Positions 1 through 5,223 of a DNA stretch of 5,223 nt are shown here, piece by piece. How positions within the stretch are numbered: position 1 is the first letter of the stretch; every line of letters starts with the position of its first letter. Made by a program: the position numbers and the translations under genes. Source of the DNA: an uncultured Candidatus Nemicrothrix sp. (GTDB taxonomy: Bacteria; Actinomycetota; Acidimicrobiia; Acidimicrobiales; UBA8592); NCBI GenBank assembly GCA_913046155.1, contig CAJWRY010000100.1:1-5223 (forward strand), written 5' to 3'. The notes below the pieces were generated by a model. The model had not been told where the DNA came from. It did no database searches and saw nothing but the letters and a program-made list of their open reading frames with translations.

Positions 1-115
1 GTTCTATTCGTTCCGCGAATGAAACAATGCATCTCGGTGAGCACTTCATTCTCAGCCCGTGACAGAAACTTGCATGAAACCTGACGATTAGAAATTCTAG
101 GTATAGTTTGGCTTA
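1..115 (+). other. Upstream region, possible tail of a preceding gene
   Basis: No complete gene is visible here. Frame 3 is open from the window edge to a TGA at 60-62 and would encode a 19-residue tail ending HFILSP. Frame 1 is open to a TGA at 82-84. Either could be the C-terminus of a preceding gene, but both are too short to recognise. A 5-bp inverted repeat (ATTCG at 6-10, CGAAT at 16-20) is present and may be chance. The frame of the following dehydrogenase has stops at 89, 98 and 104, so that gene cannot begin further upstream. Confidence 0.3.
81..107 (+). promoter_or_regulatory. Possible promoter of the alcohol dehydrogenase gene
   Basis: A TATAGT at 102-107 fits a -10 box (TANNNT, as favoured in actinobacteria). 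A CTGACG at 81-86 is a weak -35 match with a short 15-base spacer. The -10 box ends only 8 bases before the ATG at 116, so transcription would start at or within a few bases of the start codon. No convincing Shine-Dalgarno sequence precedes that ATG, which fits a leaderless mRNA. This is inferred from motif spacing alone. Confidence 0.35.
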
Positions 116-1141
116 ATGCAGGCAGCACTAATTACTGGAAAAGAATTGATAGAGTTCGTGGATTTTGATGACCCAAGTCCCGAGCCTGAGCAAATCGTTG
201 TCGACATAACCTATTGCGGTATTTGCGGAACCGATATTCATTCGTTCCAAAGCGATGGAGCCGCATGGCCTTCGACATGCGGCCATGAGTGGACCGGTTT
301 TGTATCAAAGACTGGTAGTTCTGTAGATCGTTTATCTGAAGGAGACAGGGTTGTTATTGCTGTTCCCCCATCATGTGGAAATTGCTCAGCATGTCATTCT
401 GGGCAAATGGAAAAGTGTCAAACGGTTTTAATGGCAACAGTTGGAAGAGGCCCTTTCGCTACTCCTCATGGCGGGTTTGCGAAACAATTAGCAGTACATA
501 ACGGTAGAGCAGTTAAAGCCAATGCCGACCTCAGTGACATACAAGCCGCTCAAATTGAACCTGCTGCTATTTGCTTCCATGCTGTTAGAGCAAATTCTCC
601 CCGACTTGGAGAGGTCGCTATTATTCAAGGAGCTGGGCCTATAGGTTTAAGTACTCTACAATGGGCGCGCGTTGCTGGTGCGGGGACAATAATTGTTGTA
701 GAGCCAAATGAAGCTCGACGGAAACTTTCACTAGCACTAGGGGCTCATCATGCTGTTGACCCATCAGAATCTAGTGCCTTTATATCAGACCACACGATGG
801 GTCTGGGGGCCGACATCGTGTACGAATGTGCCGGTATTCCAGCGACTATTCAATCAGCTGTTGATTTAGCTAGGCGAGGAGGGCGAGTTGCGATTATCGG
901 TTTAGCTATGGGTGACGCCCCAATTAGTCCACGTCAGTGGTTAACGAAAGAAATTCAGGTCAGCGCAGCTCTTGGGTATACGCATGAGGAATTTGAAATG
1001 ACGATGGGTTATGTGGCTGATGGAAGAATAGATCTAGACGTTCTTCACTCAGGAACTGTTGATTTGATTGATATTGCTGAGATCTTCACTGAACTTTCAT
1101 CAGGAGTAACCGAGCATACAAAAGTGCTTGTAAGGCCTTAG
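116..1141 (+). CDS. Zinc-dependent medium-chain alcohol dehydrogenase
   Basis: A 341-residue cytosolic oxidoreductase of the MDR family, resembling the threonine dehydrogenase / 2,3-butanediol dehydrogenase branch. It should oxidise a secondary alcohol or polyol to a ketone with NAD(P). The catalytic zinc site is visible as Cys37 in GICGTD, His57-Glu58 in CGHEW and Glu148 in IEPAA. The structural zinc site is Cys87, Cys90, Cys93 and Cys101 with the usual spacing. The Rossmann motif GAGPIG lies at 172-177, and the acidic Glu196 at the end of the next strand suggests NAD rather than NADP. The length is normal for the family. ATG 116 is the only possible start because its frame has stops just upstream. 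The TAG stop overlaps the ribosome binding site of the next gene, 10 bases away, so the two are probably co-transcribed. The substrate cannot be assigned; family confidence is high. Confidence 0.95.
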   Translation: MQAALITGKELIEFVDFDDPSPEPEQIVVDITYCGICGTDIHSFQSDGAAWPSTCGHEWTGFVSKTGSSVDRLSEGDRVVIAVPPSCGNCSACHSGQMEKCQTVLMATVGRGPFATPHGGFAKQLAVHNGRAVKANADLSDIQAAQIEPAAICFHAVRANSPRLGEVAIIQGAGPIGLSTLQWARVAGAGTIIVVEPNEARRKLSLALGAHHAVDPSESSAFISDHTMGLGADIVYECAGIPATIQSAVDLARRGGRVAIIGLAMGDAPISPRQWLTKEIQVSAALGYTHEEFEMTMGYVADGRIDLDVLHSGTVDLIDIAEIFTELSSGVTEHTKVLVRP

Positions 1142-1144
1142 GAG
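1140..1144 (+). promoter_or_regulatory. Shine-Dalgarno site fixing the selenoprotein start at 1152
   Basis: AGGAG, overlapping the stop of the dehydrogenase gene, lies 7 bases before the ATG at 1152. This is ideal spacing. The alternative start at TTG 1242, which a gene finder treating TGA only as stop would choose, has no such site before it. The site therefore supports translation starting upstream of the in-frame TGA. Confidence 0.8.
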
Positions 1145-1151
1145 TAAAAGG

Positions 1152-1769
1152 ATGCACATTGACTTTTGGGTTGATCCTATATGACCGTGGTGTTGGGTAA
1201 CGGCTCGTTGGGTCGTTGATGGAGTTCAAACACAACGCGAATTGGACATAACGTGGCAACCGATCAGTCTGTATTTCAAAAATGAACCATCTGAAGATAA
1301 TCCTCGGTATCCATGGTACGAAAGATCTCATAACCTCTTGCGTGTAATGGAATCAATCCGAGCTAACGAGAGTGATGCGGCTGTTCAGAGATATTATTGG
1401 GAATTAGGCCGAAGAATCCATCACGATCGGGATTTTATGAATTTTGAATTGTCTGATGTTCTCAGATCAATCAATGTGAGCGCTGATCATCAAGTTGCTT
1501 TTGAGAACCCTGAATTTGATGAGGACATTCGATCGCGAATGGATAAAGGGATCTCCTTAGCAGGAGATGATATCGGAACGCCGATCATTGGTTTTGAAGA
1601 TGAGAAAGGTGAAACCTTTGGGATATTCGGACCTGTGATAACGCGTGTTCCAGATAAGAGACAAAGTCTTGAATTATGGGATAGTGTTGTGCTTCTCACC
1701 ACCACGCCAGGATTTTGGGAACTTAAACGCACGAGGACCGAAAAACCAGAATTTGGAGAAAGACCATGA
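1152..1769 (+). CDS. Selenocysteine-containing DsbA/Rv2466c-family oxidoreductase
   Basis: Reading the TGA at 1182-1184 as selenocysteine gives a 205-residue protein, close to the roughly 207 residues of mycobacterial Rv2466c. That enzyme is a mycothiol-dependent nitroreductase of the DsbA / 2-hydroxychromene-2-carboxylate isomerase fold. The N-terminus IDFWVDPI-U-PWCW matches, from memory, the Rv2466c active site DFWFDPLCPWCW, with Sec11 in place of the nucleophilic Cys and Cys14 as resolving residue. Further matches run the full length: a cis-Pro loop IGTPII with Pro144, FGPVITRVP near 159-167, and the family's C-terminal signature ELKRTRT at 190-196. Likely cytosolic, as no signal peptide is seen. 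It probably reduces thiol, disulfide or electrophilic nitro/quinone-type substrates with a low-molecular-weight thiol; the substrate is unknown. ATG 1152 has a strong AGGAG. A start at TTG 1242 would delete the active site and first strand. Alternatives are a nonsense-mutated pseudogene or a sequencing error. These are less likely, because the only stop falls exactly on the catalytic Cys and a SECIS-like hairpin follows. Confidence 0.88.
1182..1184 (+). other. In-frame UGA, predicted selenocysteine codon (Sec11)
   Basis: This TGA occupies the first position of the C-P-W-C redox motif, giving U-P-W-C. The frame is open from ATG 1152 to it, and from CCG 1185 to the true stop at 1767. Protein similarity to the Rv2466c family continues unbroken on both sides. 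The same gene ends with TGA, as do the genes ending at 4406 and 5157, so UGA still means stop elsewhere. Recoding must therefore be local. Confidence 0.87.
1198..1218 (+). promoter_or_regulatory. Putative bacterial SECIS hairpin
   Basis: Bases 1199-1206 (AACGGCTC) pair with 1210-1217 (GGGTCGTT) to form 8 base pairs, counting two G-U wobbles, with a GUU loop at 1207-1209. U1198-G1218 can add a ninth pair. The apical loop begins with G and lies 22 bases after the UGA. Both agree with the bacterial SECIS pattern (a G at the loop start, loop roughly 16-37 bases after the UGA), which SelB binds. A possible lower helix is 1190-1194 (GTGTT) with 1229-1233 (AACAC), across an asymmetric internal loop. 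Folding was done by eye, and no energy was computed. Confidence 0.65.
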
Positions 1770-1834
1770 GATCAATCTTTAAGAACTCCGGAGATAAGCG
1801 TTCCCCATCAGAGTTTAGAAAAACTTCACTATGA
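1766..1834 (+). CDS. Possible 22-residue small ORF
   Basis: An ATG at 1766 overlaps the selenoprotein stop as ATGA. It is preceded by GGAG at 1755-1758 with 7-base spacing. It encodes a basic 22-residue peptide beginning MRSIFK and ending with a TGA at 1832-1834, which itself overlaps another ATG at 1831. No known family is recognised. It could be a translational relay between the selenoprotein and the SnoaL-like gene, or chance. The ribosome binding site is the only positive evidence. Confidence 0.25.
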   Translation: MRSIFKNSGDKRSPSEFRKTSL

Positions 1835-1886
1835 AATTTCGAGAACGATTGCAGTGGTATTCGTCACCAAGAATGATCTATCGCGC

Positions 1887-1893
1887 AGGGAGA
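1887..1893 (+). promoter_or_regulatory. Shine-Dalgarno site fixing the SnoaL-like start at 1900
   Basis: AGGGAGA lies 6 bases before ATG 1900. The longer in-frame starts at 1831 and 1873 have weaker upstream sites and would add an unconserved-looking basic stretch (MKFRERLQW...). The shorter start also matches where NTF2-fold proteins normally begin. Confidence 0.7.
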
Positions 1894-1899
1894 AAATCA

Positions 1900-2388
1900 A
1901 TGGCTACAGATGACAAAATGATGGTTGCCGAAACTATTTACCTATATGCGACGGGAATTGATACCAAAGATTTCAATTTGTACCGTTCAATCTTTGCCGA
2001 TCAAGTTGAGATTGACTTTTCTTCGTATGAAGGATCATCTGTTCCGGAACCCGATTTTCTAACAGGTGATCAATGGGTCAATCGCGTCAAGCCTCTGTTC
2101 ACCGGGCTTGCTGCGACACAGCATTCCATGACCAACCCGACAGTGACCTTAGATGGAGACTTTGCTTCGTGCAGAATGTATATGCAAGCTCACCATGTTT
2201 TTGAACCCGATAAAGAAGACTCATGGTTCACCATCGGAGGGTACTACGACGACAAACTAGTCCGTGATGATGAATCACCCAGTGGTTGGAAATTGACCGG
2301 CGTTACATTAACTGTTCTCTGGCGAAAAGGAAATGACTCAATAATGCCCAAGGCGCGAGCAAAAGGAAAACAACTTCTTAGCAACTAA
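1900..2388 (+). CDS. SnoaL-like / NTF2-fold protein, possible dehydratase or isomerase
   Basis: A 162-residue protein with the layout of the SnoaL_4 group (scytalone dehydratase, bile-acid 7-alpha-dehydratase and ring-hydroxylating-dioxygenase small-subunit-like proteins). An N-terminal helix carries IYLYATGIDTKDF (13-25), followed by YRSIFADQVEIDFS (28-41). TQHSMTNP at 74-81 places a His at 76 where this group has a conserved His. A strand-rich C-terminal half includes SWFTIGGYYDDKLVR and GWKLTGVTLTVLWRKG. Asp21 and His76 are candidate catalytic residues by analogy only. Members range from enzymes that eliminate water or shift double bonds to non-catalytic folds, so the reaction is not assignable. 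The start at 1900 is chosen on its AGGGAGA. An in-frame ATG at 1831 would give 185 residues. The surrounding oxidoreductases fit a role in the same small-molecule pathway. Confidence 0.85.
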   Translation: MATDDKMMVAETIYLYATGIDTKDFNLYRSIFADQVEIDFSSYEGSSVPEPDFLTGDQWVNRVKPLFTGLAATQHSMTNPTVTLDGDFASCRMYMQAHHVFEPDKEDSWFTIGGYYDDKLVRDDESPSGWKLTGVTLTVLWRKGNDSIMPKARAKGKQLLSN

Positions 2389-2441
2389 ACAGACGCCCCT
2401 TTCCGGTTTTTACCATAATGCTGCAACTTCCCTTCCCCTGT

Positions 2442-2470
2442 TAGACGTAACCGTACTTGATGCCTATTAT
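2442..2470 (+). promoter_or_regulatory. Possible internal promoter before the esterase gene
   Basis: The 99-base gap between the SnoaL-like and esterase genes contains TAGACG at 2442-2447 (4 of 6 to TTGACA) and TATTAT at 2465-2470 (5 of 6 to TATAAT), 17 bases apart. Transcription would begin near 2477, just at the ribosome binding site. This gap is the second largest between genes here, so the last three genes may form their own transcript. No terminator hairpin was seen in the gap. Confidence 0.35.
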
Positions 2471-2487
2471 TCAAGAAAGGGGGAGTT

Positions 2488-3444
2488 ATGACTGGACGAA
2501 AGATTGATTTAGAAGCTGAAACTGATTCTACTCACAGAGAGATTTTAGCTATGTTACCAAACGGTCTTCTTACCTTGGATGACATCCCAGCGATTAGAGC
2601 TATGATTGCAGGTCAACCAGCGGACTTTCCAGAAGGAGTATTGGTTGAGGATACATATATTTCTGGCTTAAATAACGATCCTGATGTGAGAGTCAGATTG
2701 TATAAACCAATTGAACTTGAAAAAGATTCCCCTGGCCTGCTTTGGATGCATCCAGGAGGCATGACTATCGGATCTCCCAATATGGAAGACCTAACCAACG
2801 CTCAAAGGGCGCTTGACCATTCATGTCTAGTTGCCTCTGTTGATTATCGTCTAGCACCTGAGAACCCCTACCCATCCGCTCCTGATGACTGTTACGCTGC
2901 TTTGCTTTGGTTTGCGAATAATACGTCGGAGCTAGGGATATCTTCATCAAGGATTGCTATTGGCGGAGCATCCGCTGGTGCTGGGCTTGCTGCGTCAACA
3001 TCCTTAAGAGCCAGAGACGAATCTGGTCCAGAAATCGTATTTCAACTGCTCACCTATCCGATGCTTGACCATAGAAACACAAATCCCAGTAGCTATGGTG
3101 TCATGGATGATTTCAGGGTGTGGAACAGGAAGGCTAATTTGATTTCATGGGAGGCTTATTTGGGAGATCTTACAGATATTCCTACGTATGCATCTCCTAG
3201 CCTCGAAACAGAACTATCAAATCTTCCTCCTGCAATGATCTCTGTTGGTGCTTTGGACAACTTTGCCGATGAATGCATTGACTTTGCTCAGAGGCTAATG
3301 CAAGCAGGAGTCCGAACTGATTTACGAGTATATGCTGGTGCATTTCACGGGAGTGTAGGTTTAGCCGCTCATTCACCTATTTCGATTGAATGGGCAAAAG
3401 CTGAAAACGATGCCTTACACCGTGCACTTTATCCAAATAGTTAA
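2488..3444 (+). CDS. Alpha/beta hydrolase, hormone-sensitive-lipase family esterase
   Basis: A 318-residue predicted carboxylesterase of the HSL (bacterial family IV, Abhydrolase_3) type, which hydrolyses short to medium acyl esters or lactones. An N-terminal cap region (about 1-60) precedes the fold. The oxyanion motif is HPGGM at 88-92, where most members have HGGG. The hallmark DYRLAPENPYP lies at 119-129. The nucleophile is Ser162 in GASAG, the acid Asp257 in LDNFADE and the base His287 in AFHGS. The triad is complete and the length is usual for the family. ATG 2488 follows a very strong AAAGGGGGAG at 2476-2485. No signal peptide is seen, so it is likely cytosolic. It lies 14 bases before the LLM gene, indicating co-transcription. 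It may release an acid or alcohol used by the flanking dehydrogenases, but the substrate is not deducible. Confidence 0.93.
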   Translation: MTGRKIDLEAETDSTHREILAMLPNGLLTLDDIPAIRAMIAGQPADFPEGVLVEDTYISGLNNDPDVRVRLYKPIELEKDSPGLLWMHPGGMTIGSPNMEDLTNAQRALDHSCLVASVDYRLAPENPYPSAPDDCYAALLWFANNTSELGISSSRIAIGGASAGAGLAASTSLRARDESGPEIVFQLLTYPMLDHRNTNPSSYGVMDDFRVWNRKANLISWEAYLGDLTDIPTYASPSLETELSNLPPAMISVGALDNFADECIDFAQRLMQAGVRTDLRVYAGAFHGSVGLAAHSPISIEWAKAENDALHRALYPNS

Positions 3445-3458
3445 AATGAGATAGCAAA

Positions 3459-4406
3459 ATGGACTTTCGCATTTTCACTGAGCCTCAGCAGGGGGCTGGA
3501 TACGAGAGACTATCTACACTCGCTATGCATGCTGAAACTTTAGGGTTTGATGGGTTCTTTGTTAGCGACCACTATCACGTAATGGGCGAAAATGACCCAC
3601 GCAAGGGGCCTACAGATGCAATGACAACGTTGGCAGGAATTGCTCGCGATACTAAAAGACTTCGCATAGGAACTCTTGTTTGTTCTTCAACGTTCAGGCA
3701 ACCTGGGCGACTTTCAGTAATCGCTGCCGAGGTGGATCAAATGTGTTCAGGCAGGCTTGAACTTGGGGTTGGAGCCGGATGGTTTGACCGAGAACATGAA
3801 GCGCTTGGTATTGATTTCCCGTCCTTAAAACAACGGTTTGACAAAATGGAAGACCAACTATCAATACTTGAATTATTTAGGACTACCCCCTCTGACTCTA
3901 CTTTTGACTATGAGGGTAAAACAGTGACACTAAAGGATTGCTCTCCACTGCCAAAAGCCACTCAAAAATCAGGGATCCCAATAATCGTTGGCGGAGGCGG
4001 ACCGAAACGAACCCCGAATTTAGCAGCACGATTCGCTAAGGAGTTCAACTTGCCGTTTAGTTCAGTAACTGATTTTGAGTCCCAGTCAGTTAGGGTCAGA
4101 CAAGCTTGTGAGGCTCTAGAGCGTGACCCTGAAAGCATGATCTTTTCTTCTGCTCAGGTCCTGTGTATCGGCAAAACCGAGGATGAATTAGTAAAACGAT
4201 CACAGCGGATAGGACGCGAACTTCCTGAGTTGCGAGAGAATGGTGTCGCTGGAACCCTAGCTGAGGCCCGTGACCGCATAAGATCTTTCCAACGGGTTGG
4301 TGCAACTCGAATGTATTTCCAAGTGTTAGATGAGGATGATTTGGATCAGGTTACACTGCTGGCTGAGTTATTAGAAGAATTTCGTGAAGCGGAAAAAAAT
4401 GCCTGA
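3459..4406 (+). CDS. LLM-class (luciferase-like) oxidoreductase, probably F420-dependent
   Basis: A 315-residue TIM-barrel enzyme of the bacterial luciferase-like family, most like the actinobacterial F420-dependent group that includes Rv1855c (TIGR03560-type). Recognisable blocks are GFDGFFVSDHY (29-39), RLRIGTLVCSSTFRQPG (67-83), SGRLELGVGAGWFDREHEALGIDFP (97-121) and IIVGGGGPKRT (175-185), which is typical of the cofactor phosphate-binding region. Such enzymes transfer hydride from F420H2, or use FMNH2 and oxygen as monooxygenases. The sequence alone does not settle which. The length is normal. The start at 3459 has a modest GAGATAG upstream and follows the esterase stop by 14 bases. Its end overlaps the SDR start by 8 bases, implying translational coupling with the next gene. 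Confidence 0.92.
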   Translation: MDFRIFTEPQQGAGYERLSTLAMHAETLGFDGFFVSDHYHVMGENDPRKGPTDAMTTLAGIARDTKRLRIGTLVCSSTFRQPGRLSVIAAEVDQMCSGRLELGVGAGWFDREHEALGIDFPSLKQRFDKMEDQLSILELFRTTPSDSTFDYEGKTVTLKDCSPLPKATQKSGIPIIVGGGGPKRTPNLAARFAKEFNLPFSSVTDFESQSVRVRQACEALERDPESMIFSSAQVLCIGKTEDELVKRSQRIGRELPELRENGVAGTLAEARDRIRSFQRVGATRMYFQVLDEDDLDQVTLLAELLEEFREAEKNA

Positions 4407-5157
4407 TCTGTCAGAGAAAGTTTTTATCATTACTGGAGGTAACGGCGGTATCGGGCTGGGTCTGGCAGAAGGCATTGCCGAGGCGGGTGGAGCAGTTGCG
4501 ATTTGGGCCCGCAATGAGGAAAAGAATACCGATGCAGTTAGGGCTCTTCAAGATATAGGAGGAGAAGCAAAGTCCTATATCTGTGATGTTAGTAATGAGG
4601 AGGAGGTCATAAGAACCCTTGCGTCAACAGTTAAAGACTTTGGGAGAGTGGATGGTTTATTCGCCAACGCTGGGCGCGGCGGAACAGGAACACCATTAGT
4701 TGATACTTCCTTGGAGGATTGGCGTAAGGTCATGGCGGTTAATCTTGATGGCGTGTTCCTATGTCTCAGAGAAGCTTCTAGACAACTTATATCTCAAGGG
4801 TCCGGTGGTAGTCTCGTTGCAGTTTCATCGACATCTGCTATTCATGGCGCTGCTGGTAATGAAGCATATGGAACTGCTAAAACTGCTGTGACCGGACTTG
4901 TTCGCGCCCTCGCAGTTAGCTTGGCTCGATTTCAGATACGAGTTAATTGCCTCTTACCTGGTTGGACTGTGACCGAATTAGCGAGTCCTGCTTTTGAGAA
5001 CGAATATTTTCGTGAAGTCACAACGAAGAGGACTCCGGTTCGTCGTTGGGCTGACCCTAGGGAATTTAAAGAGGTGGGTGCCTTTCTTGCTGACCCCTCT
5101 CAAACATTTCATACGGGACAACAAGTTTGTGTTGATGGCGGGTACACGATTTTCTGA
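4399..5157 (+). CDS. Short-chain dehydrogenase/reductase (SDR), classical type
   Basis: A 252-residue NAD(P)-dependent alcohol/ketone oxidoreductase. The cofactor motif TGGNGGIG lies at 12-19, with acidic Asp63 in CDVS and the NAG motif at 90-92. The catalytic tetrad is Asn115 (VNLDG), Ser144 (VSSTSA), Tyr157 and Lys161 (YGTAK). The PG motif after the active site is at 187-188, and the C-terminal VDGGY signature is near 245-249. Arg38 follows the second strand (IWARNEEKN), which fits NADP preference, but weakly. ATG 4399 is preferred. It overlaps the LLM stop by 8 bases and gives the standard MPDLSEKVFIITGG beginning. An in-frame GTG at 4384 would add five basic residues with no better ribosome site. 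Probably acts in the same pathway as the coupled LLM enzyme. Substrate unknown. Confidence 0.94.
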   Translation: MPDLSEKVFIITGGNGGIGLGLAEGIAEAGGAVAIWARNEEKNTDAVRALQDIGGEAKSYICDVSNEEEVIRTLASTVKDFGRVDGLFANAGRGGTGTPLVDTSLEDWRKVMAVNLDGVFLCLREASRQLISQGSGGSLVAVSSTSAIHGAAGNEAYGTAKTAVTGLVRALAVSLARFQIRVNCLLPGWTVTELASPAFENEYFREVTTKRTPVRRWADPREFKEVGAFLADPSQTFHTGQQVCVDGGYTIF

Positions 5158-5207
5158 ATCTTGTGTCTTAAATCACAGTAATTATTTCATAGCTTCTCAA
5201 GATTCAG
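5154..5207 (+). repeat. 10-bp perfect inverted repeat after the SDR gene, possible terminator
   Basis: CTGAATCTTG at 5154-5163 is the exact reverse complement of CAAGATTCAG at 5198-5207. The left arm contains the SDR stop codon. The 34-base interior is AT-rich and does not extend the stem. A pyrimidine-rich tract follows (GTTCTATTTCCCC). It could form a long-looped terminator or mark the end of the operon, but the large loop and the lack of a clean T-run make this weak. No other gene is visible from 5158 to the end. Confidence 0.35.
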
Positions 5208-5223
5208 GTTCTATTTCCCCTAC

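Noticed and set aside
6..20. Short hairpin ATTCG...CGAAT at the window start as a terminator
   Set aside because: It has only 5 pairs and no T-run after it; such repeats arise readily by chance.
1152..1184. A pseudogene caused by a nonsense mutation or sequencing error
   Set aside because: The only disruption falls exactly on the catalytic Cys codon, the rest of the gene is intact, and a SECIS-like hairpin is correctly placed. It cannot be fully excluded without homologues and a check for Sec machinery.
1086..1331. Reverse-strand ORF of 81 codons across the selenoprotein start
   Set aside because: It has no recognisable domain and lies opposite two well-supported genes. It appears to be a shadow frame, as are the other minus-strand ORFs.
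1242..1769. A 175-residue CDS starting at TTG 1242
   Set aside because: It has no ribosome binding site and would lack the first strand and the redox motif. The frame and the family similarity continue upstream through the TGA to ATG 1152.
1831..1899. The longer start of the SnoaL-like protein (185 residues)
   Set aside because: ATG 1900 has a much better Shine-Dalgarno, and the extra N-terminal stretch does not look like part of the NTF2 fold.
1770..1911. Readthrough of the TGA at 1767 into a 47-codon open extension
   Set aside because: The family's C-terminus ends just before 1767, the extension resembles nothing known, and an open run of this length is not rare by chance.
4384..4398. GTG start for the SDR at 4384
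   Set aside because: It adds only MKRKK before a standard SDR N-terminus. ATG 4399 gives the usual overlap with the upstream stop.

Overview
The window is a gene-dense, single-strand (+) stretch of bacterial DNA of medium G+C content. It carries six enzyme genes that look like an oxidative or catabolic cluster. Two families point to an actinobacterium, or to another F420-using lineage such as marine Chloroflexi: a relative of the mycothiol-dependent nitroreductase Rv2466c, and a luciferase-like oxidoreductase of the F420-dependent kind. This assignment is an inference; no rRNA or other taxonomic marker is present.

Layout: 1-115 is a leader with a possible promoter. 116-1141 encodes a zinc-dependent medium-chain alcohol dehydrogenase. 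1152-1769 encodes a DsbA/Rv2466c-type thioredoxin-fold oxidoreductase whose reading frame is interrupted by one TGA, exactly at the first cysteine of the CPWC redox motif. 1900-2388 encodes a SnoaL/NTF2-fold protein. 2488-3444 encodes a hormone-sensitive-lipase-family esterase. 3459-4406 encodes an LLM-class flavin/F420 oxidoreductase. 4399-5157 encodes a classical short-chain dehydrogenase, overlapping its upstream neighbour by 8 bases. A 10-bp inverted repeat follows the last gene.

The main result is that the second gene is very probably a selenoprotein. An ATG at 1152, with a well-placed AGGAG, opens a frame reading IDFWVDPI-UGA-PWCWVTARW. This continues without a further stop into the part an ordinary gene finder would call from a TTG at 1242. 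The UGA replaces the nucleophilic cysteine of the CPWC motif, giving U-P-W-C. A hairpin of 8-9 bp with a GUU apical loop starts 13-14 nt after the UGA and places its loop 22 nt after it, as expected for a bacterial SECIS element. TGA is also the normal stop of this same gene and of two others here, so the genetic code is not globally reassigned. Standard annotation would lose the first 30 residues, including the whole active site, or call the gene broken.

Read together, the genes suggest stepwise oxidation and reduction of a small organic compound: two dehydrogenases, one F420/flavin oxidoreductase, one esterase, one possible dehydratase or isomerase, and one thiol/selenol reductase. The substrate cannot be told from sequence. 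No selA, selB, selC or selD gene lies in the window, so the selenocysteine machinery must be looked for elsewhere in the genome.
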